A stretch of 64,000 bases of DNA, from assembly GCA_029204225.1 (NCBI GenBank), contig CM055098.1, forward strand, positions 16,479,775 through 16,543,774, in the 5' to 3' direction. The notes under the pieces were generated by a model that was not told where the DNA came from, did no database searches, and saw nothing but the letters and a program-made list of their open reading frames with translations. How positions within the stretch are numbered: position 1 is the first letter of the stretch; each line of letters starts with the position of its first letter. This document shows, in pieces, positions 23,601 to 33,000 of the stretch. The translations under genes were made by a program, and so were the position numbers. Origin of the DNA: Diphasiastrum complanatum (taxonomy: Eukaryota; Streptophyta; Lycopodiopsida; Lycopodiales; Lycopodiaceae).

Positions 23601-24233
23601 TAAGTTTGAAAGACGGTCAAGTAGCACTGTCTTTGTTCTGAATTGACTAGCACTGCTTGATAGGACATAATAAGTGTGATGGAACTTTGGGAGAGTCCTT
23701 GTCAAACCTAATAGAGTTGAGAATATTCTGCCCTTTATTTTGGGGCATGGAAAAAATTGCCTTGAACAGTGGTGGCTTGGTTCTTTCTTTCTCAGTTTAT
23801 ATTGCTATTTAATGCACATACAGTCCCAATCCTTAACTGTCTGTATTTGTATTTCGGTTTTAAAAAAGATGTCAAATATTAGCACTTAAAAGTTGTGAAG
23901 ATGTCATATATCATTCTGATCCCACATCCCTCTGCAATTGTTGTTAGGTTAATCTCCACATTGTAATACTTTTTTATTTGCAGGGAAGAGCCAAAGATAC
24001 GATTTGCTAATGTGCCATCTGAAGAGAGATTGGGAAAGAATCTCATGTCACCCACGACTGATCCTGTAAGGAGAATTGCTTTCTTACATGATGAGATATA
24101 TTCCAAAGAATTAGAGTTGGCAAAGTGTAAAGATGAGTTTCTTTCCTTGGAGATGAAAGAAGAGGACCGCCAGCTTAAAGTGGAACAAATTAAAATTAGT
24201 TTGCTGAAACTGTATGAAGATCTCAATGTATAG
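492..24233 (+). CDS. GMI1: GMI1/DMS3-family SMC-hinge protein, 3' part (nine exons)
   Basis: Exons: 492-558, 1786-1874, 2040-2288, 11594-11680, 12341-12455, 19418-19676, 19853-20026, 20286-20612, 23984-24233 (TAG 24231-24233). All have AG/GT borders and all phases join in frame, giving about 540 residues. Order seen: an Ig-like segment with VNLSGLLKLSG, then KRTLRIISEVPV; a segment with VDLVVEIVDENGNVD; a Lys/Glu-rich coiled coil (exons 4-6); and the SMC hinge with GIIGIVALLGSVEDD, GFIGYAVNFIHL, GLRETLFFNLFKYLQVY and GAVSLDGGI. A last charged helix ends in LYEDLNV. In Arabidopsis, GMI1 acts in homologous-recombination repair and DMS3 in RNA-directed DNA methylation. The Ig-like region before the hinge favours the GMI1 type over the short DMS3 type. 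Other small exons could lie in the 9.3-kb intron after 2288. The donors at 2289 and 20613 run straight into (TC)n arrays. Confidence 0.85.
2290..2355 (+). repeat. (TC)n microsatellite at a splice donor
   Basis: A pure TC run of about 66 bp begins with the T of the GT donor that follows exon 2040-2288. The donor is TCG|GTCTCT, so positions +3 to +6 are repeat rather than the usual GTRAGT consensus. Open Ser-Leu reading frames across the array are artefacts of the repeat. Confidence 0.9.
2813..2826 (+). other. LINE-tail hairpin (ATGTC/GGCAT)
   Basis: ATGTCTTTTGGCAT forms a 5-bp stem with a TTTT loop and is followed 7 bases later by ACATTAATA and a CTTTC-rich tail. It matches the layout of the hairpin behind the LINE ORF2 end at 4141, so it is probably the 3' tail of another LINE or a LINE-mobilised sequence. 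Confidence 0.5.
2869..4185 (+). mobile_element. LINE 3' fragment, ORF2 C-terminal region
   Basis: Three overlapping frames (2869-3237, 3298-3960, 3483-3872) make up the C-terminal part of a non-LTR retrotransposon ORF2, broken by a stop at 3235-3237 and by frame changes near 3480. The clearest feature is the terminal zinc-knuckle-like region, with CQCC followed by VEDEFHIIFRCPAYYEI, a CCHC arrangement typical of the end of plant LINE ORF2. The endonuclease and reverse transcriptase are missing, as expected of a 5'-truncated insertion. A 3' UTR follows, with a hairpin at 4141-4154 and a short TATTC tail at about 4171-4185. It lies in the large GMI1 intron, in the sense orientation. Confidence 0.75.
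4141..4154 (+). other. LINE 3' UTR hairpin (GTGCC/GGCAC)
   Basis: GTGCCCAAGGGCAC is a perfect 5-bp stem with a CAAG loop. It lies 7 bases before ACATTAATA, at the 3' end of the LINE ORF2 fragment. In non-LTR elements such 3' structures are often what the element's own reverse transcriptase recognises; that role is inferred here. Confidence 0.55.
4339..4812 (+). repeat. 5' LTR
   Basis: A 474-bp LTR, TGTCATGG...TTCACA, almost identical to 10257-10736. It contains TATATAATGAGG near 4616, a plausible TATA region. Confidence 0.85.
4814..4825 (+). promoter_or_regulatory. Primer-binding site (tRNA-iMet)
   Basis: TGGTATCAGAGC, one base after the 5' LTR, matches the standard plant initiator-Met tRNA primer site and fixes the element's orientation as +. 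Confidence 0.85.
8229..8917. mobile_element. Foldback/MITE-like element with AAACGCG-rich termini
   Basis: The ends are inverted: GTTGCACTGCGTTTCTG at the left against GTTGCACAGAATCGCGTTTC read inward from the right, each preceded by TA (possible TA duplication). Both arms repeat the theme GTTTCTGAAACGCG in alternating orientation, so each arm can also fold on itself. The middle has no coding sequence but carries a GC-rich triple cassette. It lies inside the LARD-like element and so is younger than it, or arrived with it. Confidence 0.6.
8577..8672. repeat. GC-rich triple hairpin cassette
   Basis: Three successive modules share the plan G-run, GCTTT/GCTACC, C-run, then AAACCCCC/GGACCCCC/GAACCCCC: GGGGGCTTTGCCCCCC, then GGGGGGCTACCGCCCCCC, then CGAGGGGCTACCGCCCCTCG. 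Each is a strong self-complementary hairpin. Base composition is extreme against an AT-rich background. Confidence 0.7.
10257..10736 (+). repeat. 3' LTR
   Basis: Almost identical copy of 4339-4812. Its last bases read TTTACG where the 5' copy reads TTCACA, and there is a small insertion near 10683. A purine-rich tract (TTTAAGGAGGGAAGAA) lies just upstream as polypurine primer. Confidence 0.85.
10800..10905 (+). pseudogene. Chromodomain-like fragment
   Basis: The frame reading VDVQWDGRPVAEATWEPVD resembles the second half of retrotransposon chromodomains (aromatic-W-x-G-x-P followed by E-x-TWE). It lies just outside the LARD-like element, so it may be the C-terminal relic of an older chromovirus. 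It is short, preceded by a stop, and followed by a LINE-like tail (ACATTAATGAAGC near 10941). The assignment rests on this one motif. Confidence 0.4.
11114..11127 (+). other. LINE-tail hairpin (ATGCC/GGCAT)
   Basis: ATGCCTTTTGGCAT is a perfect 5-bp stem, followed by ACATTTAAGC and a pyrimidine-rich tail. Same layout as 2813 and 4141. Confidence 0.5.
12582..12632 (+). repeat. (CT)n microsatellite
   Basis: About 51 bp of pure CT in the intron after exon 12341-12455, 127 bp downstream of that donor. The Arg-Glu reading frame on the opposite strand is a by-product. Confidence 0.9.
12895..13107 (+). pseudogene. CSTF77: Fragment of cleavage stimulation factor CstF-77
   Basis: The frame with PISEAAPLYEELLATFPTAA, then SWKAYVEAHI, then NNDDAAKHIFSRCLLNCL matches the first HAT-repeat region of plant CstF-77, a subunit of the mRNA 3'-end cleavage complex. 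Only the N-terminal 65 or so residues are present. A TAG at 12916-12918 interrupts the frame, and the similarity stops abruptly at 13107. It sits in the sense direction inside a GMI1 intron, immediately before a LINE ORF1. The fragment was probably carried there by the LINE or by another element; it is not a functional gene. Confidence 0.75.
13110..15538 (+). mobile_element. LINE (L1-like) with ORF1 and partial ORF2, decayed
   Basis: ORF1 starts at ATG 13324 and runs to 13656, then continues in another frame to 14012. It has a Ser/Pro-rich start, a coiled coil (ELRELQIRVSYLEEENGKIK, then LKELEDKIEQHKEE) and a WAAVLKKG motif followed by LNIRVRGI. A second frame (14050-14710) has the endonuclease end (LSDHSFLFF) and the linker PPWFDDECR with basic repeats. 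Around 15390-15480, VNQGCSLSPIVMGLFINELE marks the reverse transcriptase region before the catalytic box. Several frame breaks separate these parts, and the sequence stops at 15538 where an LTR element begins. Non-LTR retrotransposition by target-primed reverse transcription is the known role; this copy is dead. Confidence 0.8.
15539..17830 (+). mobile_element. Small LTR retrotransposon, non-coding (2.3 kb)
   Basis: The 5' LTR 15539-15943 (TGTTATGG...ATAACA) is followed at 15944 by TGGTATCAAAGCAC, a variant tRNA-iMet primer site. The same LTR reappears at 17489-17830 after a purine tract (GGGAGGAG), where similarity fades about 60 bp early, so the 3' LTR looks truncated. The 1.5-kb interior is pyrimidine-rich and shows no pol motif, fitting a TRIM/LARD-type passenger. 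It interrupts the preceding LINE within its reverse transcriptase region. No clean target duplication is seen. Confidence 0.8.
17831..18690. other. Intronic sequence, nothing assigned
   Basis: AT-rich intronic DNA. A segment starting TGTTATGTACTCGTCC at 18145 resembles an LTR start, but no partner or duplication supports it. Confidence 0.4.
18690..18960 (+). pseudogene. Second LINE reverse transcriptase fragment
   Basis: Two frames together carry RQGFPPSPTLFEAW, FIDELVKCI and LLLQYANDVVSFQ, which correspond to the QGxPLSPxLF, the helix after it, and the YADD catalytic box of LINE reverse transcriptases. The box reads YAND, so an aspartate is lost. Stops and a frameshift are present. It is a separate copy from the LINE ending at 15538, because the same motif occurs there. 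Confidence 0.6.
20615..20687 (+). repeat. (TC)29 plus (GC)n microsatellite at a splice donor
   Basis: A TC run from 20615 to 20672 passes into GC repeats to 20687. It starts two bases after the GT donor of exon 20286-20612 (CAG|GTTCTC), so the intron's first 75 bases are almost entirely simple repeat. Confidence 0.9.
20729..20741 (+). other. LINE-tail hairpin (GTACC/GGCAC)
   Basis: GTACCTTTGGCAC has one mismatch in a 5-bp stem and is followed by ACATCAATACATC and a pyrimidine tail, the same plan as 2813, 4141 and 11114. Confidence 0.4.
21590..23230 (-). mobile_element. Ty3/Gypsy pol remnant (RNase H to integrase), antisense
   Basis: On the minus strand, frames 22338-22869 and 21586-22329 carry the integrase zinc-binding end (HFVHACTLCACNQYSS, SGLLQSWPIPSH) and then the catalytic core: MNFILGLPHTSRGHDSCLVV, SKQAHF, HGLPRSILSDKD and GTAYHSSVDCQSEV. 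The decayed reverse transcriptase/RNase H end lies upstream on that strand (to 23230; TGKNLHEETF). Stops and frame changes are frequent, no LTR is recognised, and it sits antisense in the last GMI1 intron. Confidence 0.75.
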
Positions 24234-26189
24234 GGGAAAATGCTATTTTCTATGCAGCATTTAGCTGAGGCCTCTGTCAAGTGATTGTTTTTTCTTTTTT
24301 TTCTTTTCGCCAGACTCTTTCAACTTAACAAGTGTTTCTATAGCTGAGTAGTACAGGTGATTGAGAATGTTCAACTTGTCAGAGAGTAAAGAGTGTGACT
24401 ATGAAAGCATCAATGAAATGCGAGTAATAGCTGCTGTAGGACTAAAAGTTTGCTCGTCTACATATCCTAGATGTCACTTCTGCTTACCATATACACCAGT
24501 TCGAGCATTTCAAATTAGGAAGAGACTTCAAATTTTTTGTCATGTTTGACCACAATAAGACGAGTTTCGTTTCTAGTGTTTTGTTCTCACCACAGCACTT
24601 TTTATTATAGAGATGTTATTCAAGGAGAAGCATCATTCCCAAAAGAGTTATGTTATTTCCAAATTCTCATCCTTACATATACATGGGTTATGACAAAGTT
24701 GGCCTTATATATAAATTCATGGTGTTTCTAATGGAGTCTAAGATTTTTTTTTTTGTTATCTATCTTTTAAATACTATTAACAAATGATTACCAAAATATA
24801 TCTAGGAGATTTATATATTAGGCACCTCAAAGCATCATGCGTAAACAATACAGTAGACGAACAGTGGAAACAAACGAATTTCACTTCAAATGCCTATCCC
24901 ATTGCGCAAGAATTTCCTACTTATGTTCGAAAGAACCATAGCAAGTAGCTTACGAATGTTCATTTATTAATGTCATCAAGAAAGGTCAATATCAAAGAGT
25001 ATTCATAAACAATCAAAATACACATAAAAAGGTAGTTAAGAAAGGTGAAATTCTAAATGATTGGTTGTCAACATCCTATTTTTCAAGCCTTGAATGTGGA
25101 AATCAATTATAAGTTATTCAGCAACCTGTAGTGGTGTTTAAATGCATGGTTAACATTGAAAAGTGCTGAATTTTCAAGTGTGGGACTAGAAAATTTTCTT
25201 TTGGTGGATCAAATAGATAACCATTTGATAAAATGATTCCTTGCACCTTGCCTATACAACACTAGACATGTTCGTGCAAAATTAGAGTCTCCTTTGCACA
25301 TTCTTGTTGTGAAGATTGCTCTTATGAAAAATTTTGACCACTCATAGAGATAATGTATAGAGGGATTCCAAAGCCGTAACATGACAATCCTTGAAATCAA
25401 GGAAGACGGTATCAATGTTATTGCTTATGTGGATGAACAATCATTATAAAAACATAGTGAATTCGTTTAGAAAAGAAAGGAGTTTTTTTTTTTTTTTTTC
25501 CAATTCTTCATATTTTAACAAGGCCCTACCATGTGATTGTTGAATTATTCAATCAAAAATTACATCATACATGCAAAAATTGATTGCTCATATGCATTTG
25601 CAAGCAAGATGGGAGCTTAATCAAAAATTACATCATAAATGCAAAAATTGATTGCTCATATGCATTTGCAAGCAAGATGGGAGCACCCATTCGAGAAAGA
25701 ATGAAATTTTTCATGCACACGTCACTACTTTTTCATAATGGGCCTTCAAGCACTTTTGAGGTTATTGTTTGAAAGCGTGTTTTCCTTGACCTCATTTTTT
25801 GCTTTTCAAATTTACTTGTGATTTTGGTTTGGCTAATTGTAACATGTGGGAATGGAATCTTATGAATATTTTAGTGGACTATTTTGTGTCACATCAACTT
25901 GTGTTTCATCTATTTGATGTTGTTTAGAGCTATGAAGTGACTATTGAACTTTTGCATATTTTTGGCCTCTAATGCAAGAGCAAAACATATTAGAAATTTT
26001 TTGCTAGAAGTTTTAACAATGAAACTGCTTATTTATTTACACTTTGTGCGTAGAAAATTAAGCTTAATAGAAAAATAAGTGATAGCTAATGGTTACAGGG
26101 AGACAAATAGTGGTATGTATAAGCTCAATGCAATAGTAGTTAAGGATTGTGGCTTAGGAGCAACTCAATGCTCTTTAGTTATCATGACA
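24234..26189. other. 3' flank of GMI1-like gene and intergenic DNA
   Basis: After the stop the sequence is T-rich 3' UTR-like DNA with no clear AATAAA in the first 500 bp. The rest is AT-rich with no gene, apart from a 68-bp tandem duplication and a T homopolymer near 25485. Confidence 0.4.
25551..25684. repeat. 68-bp tandem duplication
   Basis: The unit AATCAAAAATTACATCATA... through GATGGGAGC occurs twice head to tail (25551-25618 and 25619-25684) with essentially one substitution, so the duplication is recent. Confidence 0.9.
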
Positions 26190-27045
26190 TGAGAATAGCC
26201 TCAAATTGCTAAAGAAACGCAAACCCTTGTTGGGTTTTGAAAATCAAACATATCAATTGTGTAAAGAGTGCATTAATGGTACTAGCACAAGGAGATTTCT
26301 TAAAAAGGGTGGAGCTCAAAGAACAAATAGTAAGTTGGATCTTATCAATGTTAACTTATGTGGACCCACCAATACAATGTCTACTGACGAGTTTTTTATT
26401 ATTATTTCATGACATTTATTAAAGATCATAGGATATCATGGATATACTTTTTGAACAAAAAGTGAAAAGCAGTTGGCAAGTTTCAATTCATCAAAAAACC
26501 ATGGTAGAGATTCAAACTAGGAAAAAAATCAAAATCTTACTATTGTTTAGTGGCAGTGTGTACACATCAATGAAATTTGGTGAAGTTTGTGAGCAATATG
26601 AGATTAAGAAGCAATTCACCTAGTCATGTACACCACAACATAATGGTGTTGTGGAGTGTGGAAGAATAGAATGATAGTTGAGAGTCCTCATTCTATGTTG
26701 GTTGAACGCATGCAACATTGCAAACTCTTTTCAAAATACAAGTCATGTAGGTGTGGTTCCTAACATGACACCATATGAGGCCTTATAGGTGATAAACCCA
26801 AAATGACAAGATTGAGAATGTCTGGATGTAAAGCTTTTGTGCATGTAACAAATGAGATTCAAAAGAAGTTCAATGCACAGTCTGTTAAGACTATTTCTGT
26901 GGGGGTGAGGATGACAAAGTCAAGGGCTATAGGTGGTATGAACCACAGACTAGGAAGATCACTATTTCATGAGAGGTCATTTTTTATGAGATGCATGGCT
27001 AGTAAGATGATGAGACTAGTCAAGAGCATAGAAGTTAGCTGATAA
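26190..27045 (+). mobile_element. Ty1/Copia integrase fragment
   Basis: The frame at 26206-26412 has LCKECINGTSTRRFLKKG and KLDLINVNLCGPTNT, the pre-integrase zinc finger end and the start of the integrase core. Later segments with stops keep a degenerate 'QHNGVVE' region near 26636-26660, and SGCKAFVHV (26820-26850) is the end of the integrase region. No LTR or reverse transcriptase is attached. Confidence 0.7.
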
Positions 27046-28230
27046 TTTAATACCTCATCTTCAAAAACCAACTGATGAAGTCACTGAAAAAACAAAACCA
27101 GTGGAATCATGTGGTGATTCAAAAAGAGTTTAGAATGGAAGAAACATGACATATAATATCAAAATATTGTGTGTATGCTAAATTGAATCCACAATAAATT
27201 GGTGACAAAAGAAATGAAAATGATGTTTCTTGGGACATTTACTAACCAGGAAGGTGAGATTAGGATGGACAACGTAGAAAGTGATAAGCCGATATATTGA
27301 CTCCAGATCAAGATTTTCAAGACTCTCAAAATTCTTGAGTTGACTAGCATGGAGGTTACCAAGTTGTCAATTTGACTCTAGATCAAAATCAAGAGTTTGG
27401 ATGCCTCATTGAAGTTGACACTCTGTACTCGAGTCATGAGTATTTTGTTGAATGTCATAAAAATATGAGTAGAAATGCAAAAAATTTGTGTTTAGTCTAC
27501 ATTCAAGATTGTGTATAAAATGCAGGTTTTCAAACTTACAAAAACTACTAGCTTGTGGAATAAGCGTAATGTGTTACGACTACAGTTGATTAGAATATGA
27601 TAGGGTTTTGAAGTGGAATTAAAATTTAACACCAAATTTATCACTGACTCAAATTTTTCTTACTCTTAGTATCACAATTAATTTGAATAATTCGTCCCAC
27701 TATATTCAGTCATCACTATCCTCCAGAAAGATATCCATCCTTTCCATCCTAAAATGGCATTCATGTCTTTTAGAAATCAGCCAAATTGCTCTAATTCTCC
27801 ATAAATTGAATGCTCTTTAATTACACAATGGAAAACTCAGAGGAGTAGCCTTTTCAAGTCTTCTCCACTTTGAAGGCCACCCATTCTTCCACTTTTTTCA
27901 TTTTGCTATTTGCCTTTGCAAGGTAGATAAGGTCATCCTCCCTTCTTAGTTTGGGCCTTGGCAAAGTGCAATTAAATATTTTGTGGGTTCTATGAGTTCC
28001 CTACTTTTCACGAAACTAAAAAACAATCATGGCACAATTTGTGCTACTATTTTTCATTGTGCATAACACAAAGCATACATTCGCGTCCCACATTTTGCTC
28101 AAAAATTGTTCTCAGACACTCTTATGATTGCATTATAAATTATGAACATACAACACATCAAGTTGTAGATTGATGAGCAAATTATGAACATACAACACGT
28201 CAACTTATAGATTGATGAGATTGTCTAGAG
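27046..28230. other. Intergenic DNA, nothing assigned
   Basis: AT-rich DNA with many short stops in all frames. A short sequence beginning 'aacatacaacac' is repeated at 28143 and 28186. Confidence 0.4.
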
Positions 28231-28234
28231 CCAT

Positions 28235-28700
28235 TAGGTCGTCTAGGCTGTGCGTACGCTGTGCCTTCAACCATCAGACGTAAGCTCTGCCTTCGACCCT
28301 CGGACATAAACCATCGAACCCAGGCCTTCGGATCTACCCTTCGGACACAAACCATCGGACGCAAACCCTTTGGACCCATCCATCGGACGTAAATCCTTTG
28401 GACCCATCCACCGAACGTAAATCCTTTGGACCCATCCGTGTCGGACGCAATTCCTTTGGACCCACCCGTCGGACGTAAGCCTTCATACCCAATCCCTCGG
28501 ATGTAAGCCTTTTGAACCAACCCTTCGGATCTCACCTCTGGACCCAATCAGTCGGACATGAATGAACCCCTTGGACGTAAACGAATCCATCGGACATACT
28601 CCCAGTCAGCGGATGTAGAGTGCACTCGGATGTAAATTCATACTCGAATGTAAATCCACTTTGGACGTAAATTCCACTCGGACGTATAGGACCACCCGAG
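28235..28700. repeat. Degenerate minisatellite with (C/T)CGGAYGTAA core
   Basis: The motif TCGGACGTAA and close variants (TCGGACGCAA, TCGGATGTAA, TTGGACGTAA), often with CCTTTGGACCCATCC between, recur more than fifteen times at spacings of roughly 20-40 bp. The minus-strand open frame across it (28200-28547, many GSKG/RPMG repeats) follows from the repeat. Confidence 0.8.
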
Positions 28701-29467
28701 TCCCGACTCGGATCAAATTTGACTCAAACAAAAATTTGGACCTGACTTTCGGATCTGGAAATTGACTCAAAATATTCAACCAAGACTTGGTCAACAGTCA
28801 ACTTTGATTGACGATATCTCACAAACTGCTCAGCCAAATTGAACAAATTAAGTACATCTGGTTTCAGCACACTGAGCCCTATCCAATCAACCTAATTTTG
28901 GAGGGTTATGAGAAGTTTTAAAAATTTCCATTTTTGACCCCCCCCCCCCCCTTCTGAGCCTCTGATACAAAGCTTTAAACTGACATATCTTTCTCGTTTT
29001 GAGTCCAAATCAGACGAAAATTTGCAGGCATGTTTATCTAAACTAGTAGAAGTCATTGACACCAAATTTGACTTGCTTTGACCAATTTTGATTAGATTTG
29101 ACCAAGGTTGTCCAAAAAGGTATTATTTTTGGATATTTCATAACAAACCTTCATATTTTGGACCAAACACCTAGGGAGATCATTTACCGTATCAAATCAC
29201 CTTATTGATGAAGTTTCGACTCAGTCTGATACCTACAGTCAAAGTTGTGGAGGTTTGACCAACTAGTTACTATTTTTAGTAATTCCTACCTAACATTCAT
29301 ATCTTTGACCCATTCAGAAAGGAGGAATTTTGAGCTTCATTCAGAAATTCTCAGTTTCTATTCGGAAAGTAAATAAAAGAGGGAGGTTGTACAAACAAGA
29401 GTGAGTGGGTCTGACAAACTTTTTGAGTGGGTTTGACTGAACTTTGAGAGAAATTTACTGAAGCTTT
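28701..29467. other. Intergenic DNA rich in TTTGACC motifs
   Basis: No gene seen. Repeated TTTGACCAA/TTGACT words and a C11 homopolymer (about 28940) give it the look of an LTR-element leader, but no LTR boundary is supported. Confidence 0.35.
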
Positions 29468-30260
29468 TTGAGCTGTTTATTTTTTAGAAGATTGATTTTT
29501 CACTCTACATTGTACATATGTGAAAATTTTATTTTGTCCACATTGTATTGCAATATGACTGCAAGTACTCATTTCGTTGACATTTTGAAAATTGCATCTT
29601 CTTCAATGCTCCAAGAGTCAGCTGTAAATTCTCCTATATACTATGTAGAAGGCCCATATGAAACGTCGATTCTCGTGTATTGGTCGCACCTATTCGATGA
29701 TGGAGTTATCTCGTCAGATGTTTTGGGGGTGGAAGTAGGCAAATTGTATGTCCTCATCGGAGTAATTTTGTAGTGTTTACCACCTCTTGTATTGACTACG
29801 GAAGAAAGCACCCTTGTTTAGATTGTCCGTTACGTCCAATTCTAGTCCGTCATACTCAGTTTAAGATGTCTCAAGTCTATTGGCTTCGAAGAAACTAATG
29901 CAATATTCGAAAAGAAAAAAACTAGATGCCAAGAACATGTACGCAAAATGCACAACAGTTGACACAATCCATTGCAAAAAAGGTGAAAGCCTAAGGAACC
30001 AGTGTTTCAAAAAGTTTCTCATGCGAGCAACGACAACACGACCAATCTTCAGCTTGCCAAAAAGAAGATCTAAAAGTAGAAAAAATTATTCAAAGAATGG
30101 GTGGACGAGCATATAATTCCATATCCAAAATGGTGGCGTCATAATAAGCTGCCTAATACGGAGCAGTACCGTTAGATGTGGAATCAACTGATTCCATCTC
30201 CACAGAGAAATATGGATAACTGTAGACGAACATGGAAGCACACATTGTCATACCAACAAT
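29468..30260 (+). pseudogene. Unidentified broken coding region
   Basis: The frame 29468-29773 (SSSMLQESAVNSPIYYVEGP, FDDGVISSDVLGVEVG) reads like real protein. Further on, other frames give YGRKHPCLDCPLRPILVRHT (29800-29860) and KEWVDEHIIPYPKWWRHNKL (30090-30150), each ended by a stop or frame change. I do not recognise the family. The aromatic Trp/Tyr-rich style resembles the coding region at 31.1-32.2 kb, so both may belong to one decayed gene or element separated by an inserted sequence. Confidence 0.4.
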
Positions 30261-30939
30261 ATTTTAAGAGAAAAACTTGGAAACCTGAGTACCTACACAA
30301 GTATACGACAAAGAAATCTATGTACTTGTGATCTCCTAAGGTGTGTAGATGCACCAAGATCAAGACTAGATTGATATTCAAGATCAATCTTAGATCCTAT
30401 GCAAAAACACACTACTACATGCATTCACTCACTTCCAACTCTCACTCACACGTGTGGGAAGTGTTCCAAAAGTATTCTGAGTAAAAACAAGCTGCTCTCC
30501 TCGGGTAGAGAGAGAAAAACCATCATGAGCTCTCGGGTAGAGAGAGAAAGCTAGAAATTCAATGACACTCAAAATCCACTCAATCTCAAAATCAATTAGA
30601 TCCAAACGAGGAGTACAATGATACTAGTAGATTCATGAGCTACAACTATGCTTAACTATGATTGGACCACACTTTGCCACCTCTTAATCCTATTGGACTA
30701 GTGATCCATTCACCTCTAAATTCTATTGGACCATTTTCAAGCAAACCTCAAATTCTATTGGACCACTCATGGTTCCACCTCTAAATCCTATTGGACCTCT
30801 TAAACTTCATCAAACAAAACCATTACACTTGTCTACACTCTAATACAAGTTTGGCCTCCTACTCTATTTTGGATCAATAGTGGCATTACAAGTGGAAATG
30901 GATAATTTGCCATCTATGCCAAATTTGACCCTCTCAACA
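30260..30939 (-). repeat. Candidate solo LTR (minus orientation)
   Basis: Read on the minus strand it begins TGTTGAGAGGG at 30939 after a purine-rich ATGTAGGA-type stretch. It contains four imperfect copies of GGTCCAATAGNATT and ends near TTGGTATGAC. No second LTR or target duplication was found, so this is tentative. Confidence 0.35.
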
Positions 30940-31084
30940 TCCTACACCTGAACGCTTGACTATGAAATTCTATGAGACCCCTATATCAAACATTTTTATT
31001 TACTTTACAATTCTCCACACGTGGGAACATCCAACACATGTGAGATTCACTTACAAGCTTCTATCATTAAAAATACCAAGCTAG

Positions 31085-33000
31085 ATTTTTGCCAATTTCT
31101 CACACCTAGTGGATGCATACTTTTCGTGGCTTGACACTAGTAACCTTGTAGACACAAAGGAGAACTTTTGCACATGGTGTACGAGAGATATATTCGCTGA
31201 GAACAAACCTGGACAATCACGACAATCAAATGAGAAGGTTCTAGCAACAGCAACAACATCTCAAAACAAGAAAAAGACAGAGCCATGCAGATTGATGAAA
31301 CATGAAGATAGGCATGTCACTCATCACGATAATACATCGCATAATCAAAATGCTAATCAAATGATAGAACAAATGATCAATTTTCTACATAGATCTGGAA
31401 TCTCTCCAAATGTGCAACAACATTATTTGTGGAGGATAAAAGGAGCTGAAGTAGCACACGATGAAGAATTGTTTAAAATATGGTACGATGTCATTGGAAA
31501 TCAACACAAAGAGGAACATCAAGCAACACCTATACAAAATTTTGAACAATCTGCTGAAGCTACTGTGCTGAGGAGTCAAGAGGAAGAGGAAGATTAGATG
31601 GTGTTATACCCTAAGAATGATGAATTAATTGAAAACCAACAAGATGATTTCTATGAAAATTTTAATTCAGGTCATAATGTCACAATCTGTTGGCCAACAT
31701 ATTTATCAATGTTCACACAACATTCACCTGATTATTTTAAAGAGCCATATTTTTTGCGGTTGGAAAATACAGACTATGCGGATTCAAAAAAAATCTTTAG
31801 AAGATGGTGGGACAGAGAAGGAAAATATATTGAGGCGCGGAAGGAAAAGCAAGAACTTGAATAATTTGAGCGAAAAGCAAAACAAAGGGTAAGAGTGAAG
31901 GAGAAAGTACAACAATTTGGAAGTAATGATTGAGATGAAAATCTGACCGAAGTTTCATGTCCGAGACTAATGGCAAGAACTGCTGATTGTTGGCCACATT
32001 ACGTATCGGGTTTTATTTTGCATCGATTAGAGGAATTGAAGGAGTGCTACTTCGAATGGTTACATGCAAGAGGACACAAAGACTCCAGGAACAATTTTGG
32101 CCGTTGGCAGAGAGAGGAGCAAAACGTTCTCCATTCGATGTGTAGAAGGGGTACAGAAGGAAGGGTGAGCAATCAACGACTAAGGAGATGGAGCCAGCAC
32201 ATCTATATCTCCCAATAAACAAAGTGCAGAACAAGTGCAAAAAATGCCAGATCAGAATGAAGCTGATTCAAGAGGGCCGAAATGGTTCTCAGGGGCTGGT
32301 TCAAGCAAATGTAGGTTGTTTTAGAGAAAATGAGCTTCAACTACGAAATCAACCAAGTAGTGTATATCTAAACCAAACTGCTCTTGCTATTCAAAACAAT
32401 GGAGTGATTGCTACAATGTCCAATGGAGTGATTGCTACTCAAGCACACCAACTTATGCTTCAACATTGAGAGGCATATGCACCTACAACACGACAATTTT
32501 AGTTGCTTCTCAAACAACAAGAACTCAACCAGTGGATTCATGTGAAGTTGTTCATGTGTCATTCAATCAAGGGGTCTATTCAAATGAAAATGCTTATCAA
32601 CCTTTATATTTTCCTGAAAAAAGAAATGAATATTTCTCTCATATTCGACACTTCATGATGAATATCAATACCAAGATTACAATGGTTCATCAATCTTTCC
32701 AATATATCCCGACTACAACTATGCATACAACTCTTGCGATGGATATGCAGATAGTAACCATTCTATACCAAGGAGTCAAGCGCCACCCACATATTTCATG
32801 TGGTTGTCTTGAACGCACAATCAAGACACACCATACAATTATGATTGGCGGTATACAAGATGGTTTCAACCAAACTGTCACGCTCAAGGACTATTTATAT
32901 GAAACACCCTCTTACAGACCTGCAATACTTCCATTGAAAGCAGGCTGCCATTCCAGCAAAGATTTTATTTCTTTTTCTTTCAAATCCTTCTTTTACAAAA
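31085..33000 (+). pseudogene. Unidentified gene with a three-fold YF-W-DS-F-W motif and Tyr-rich tail
   Basis: Reading frames 31109-31597, 31598-31864 and 31970-32218 contain three related segments: VDAYFSWLDT...DTKENFCTW (31105-31190), KEPYFLRLEN...DSKKIFRRWW (31735-31815) and KECYFEWLHA...DSRNNFGRW (32040-32110). The shared pattern is YFxxL, about 8 residues, then D[ST][KR]xxFxxW. Between the first and second is an acidic, Gln-rich stretch (HRSGISPNVQQHYLWRIKGA, then EEEED). After stops, the best frame at 32640-32930 is rich in Tyr, Asp and Asn (DEYQYQDYNGSSIFPIYPDY), like a disordered low-complexity tail. I do not recognise the family; a transposon gene or a lost host gene are both possible. 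Confidence 0.45.

Noticed and set aside
28235-28700. CRISPR-like array
   Set aside because: Repeats are short and degenerate, spacing is irregular, and the genome is a plant nuclear one.
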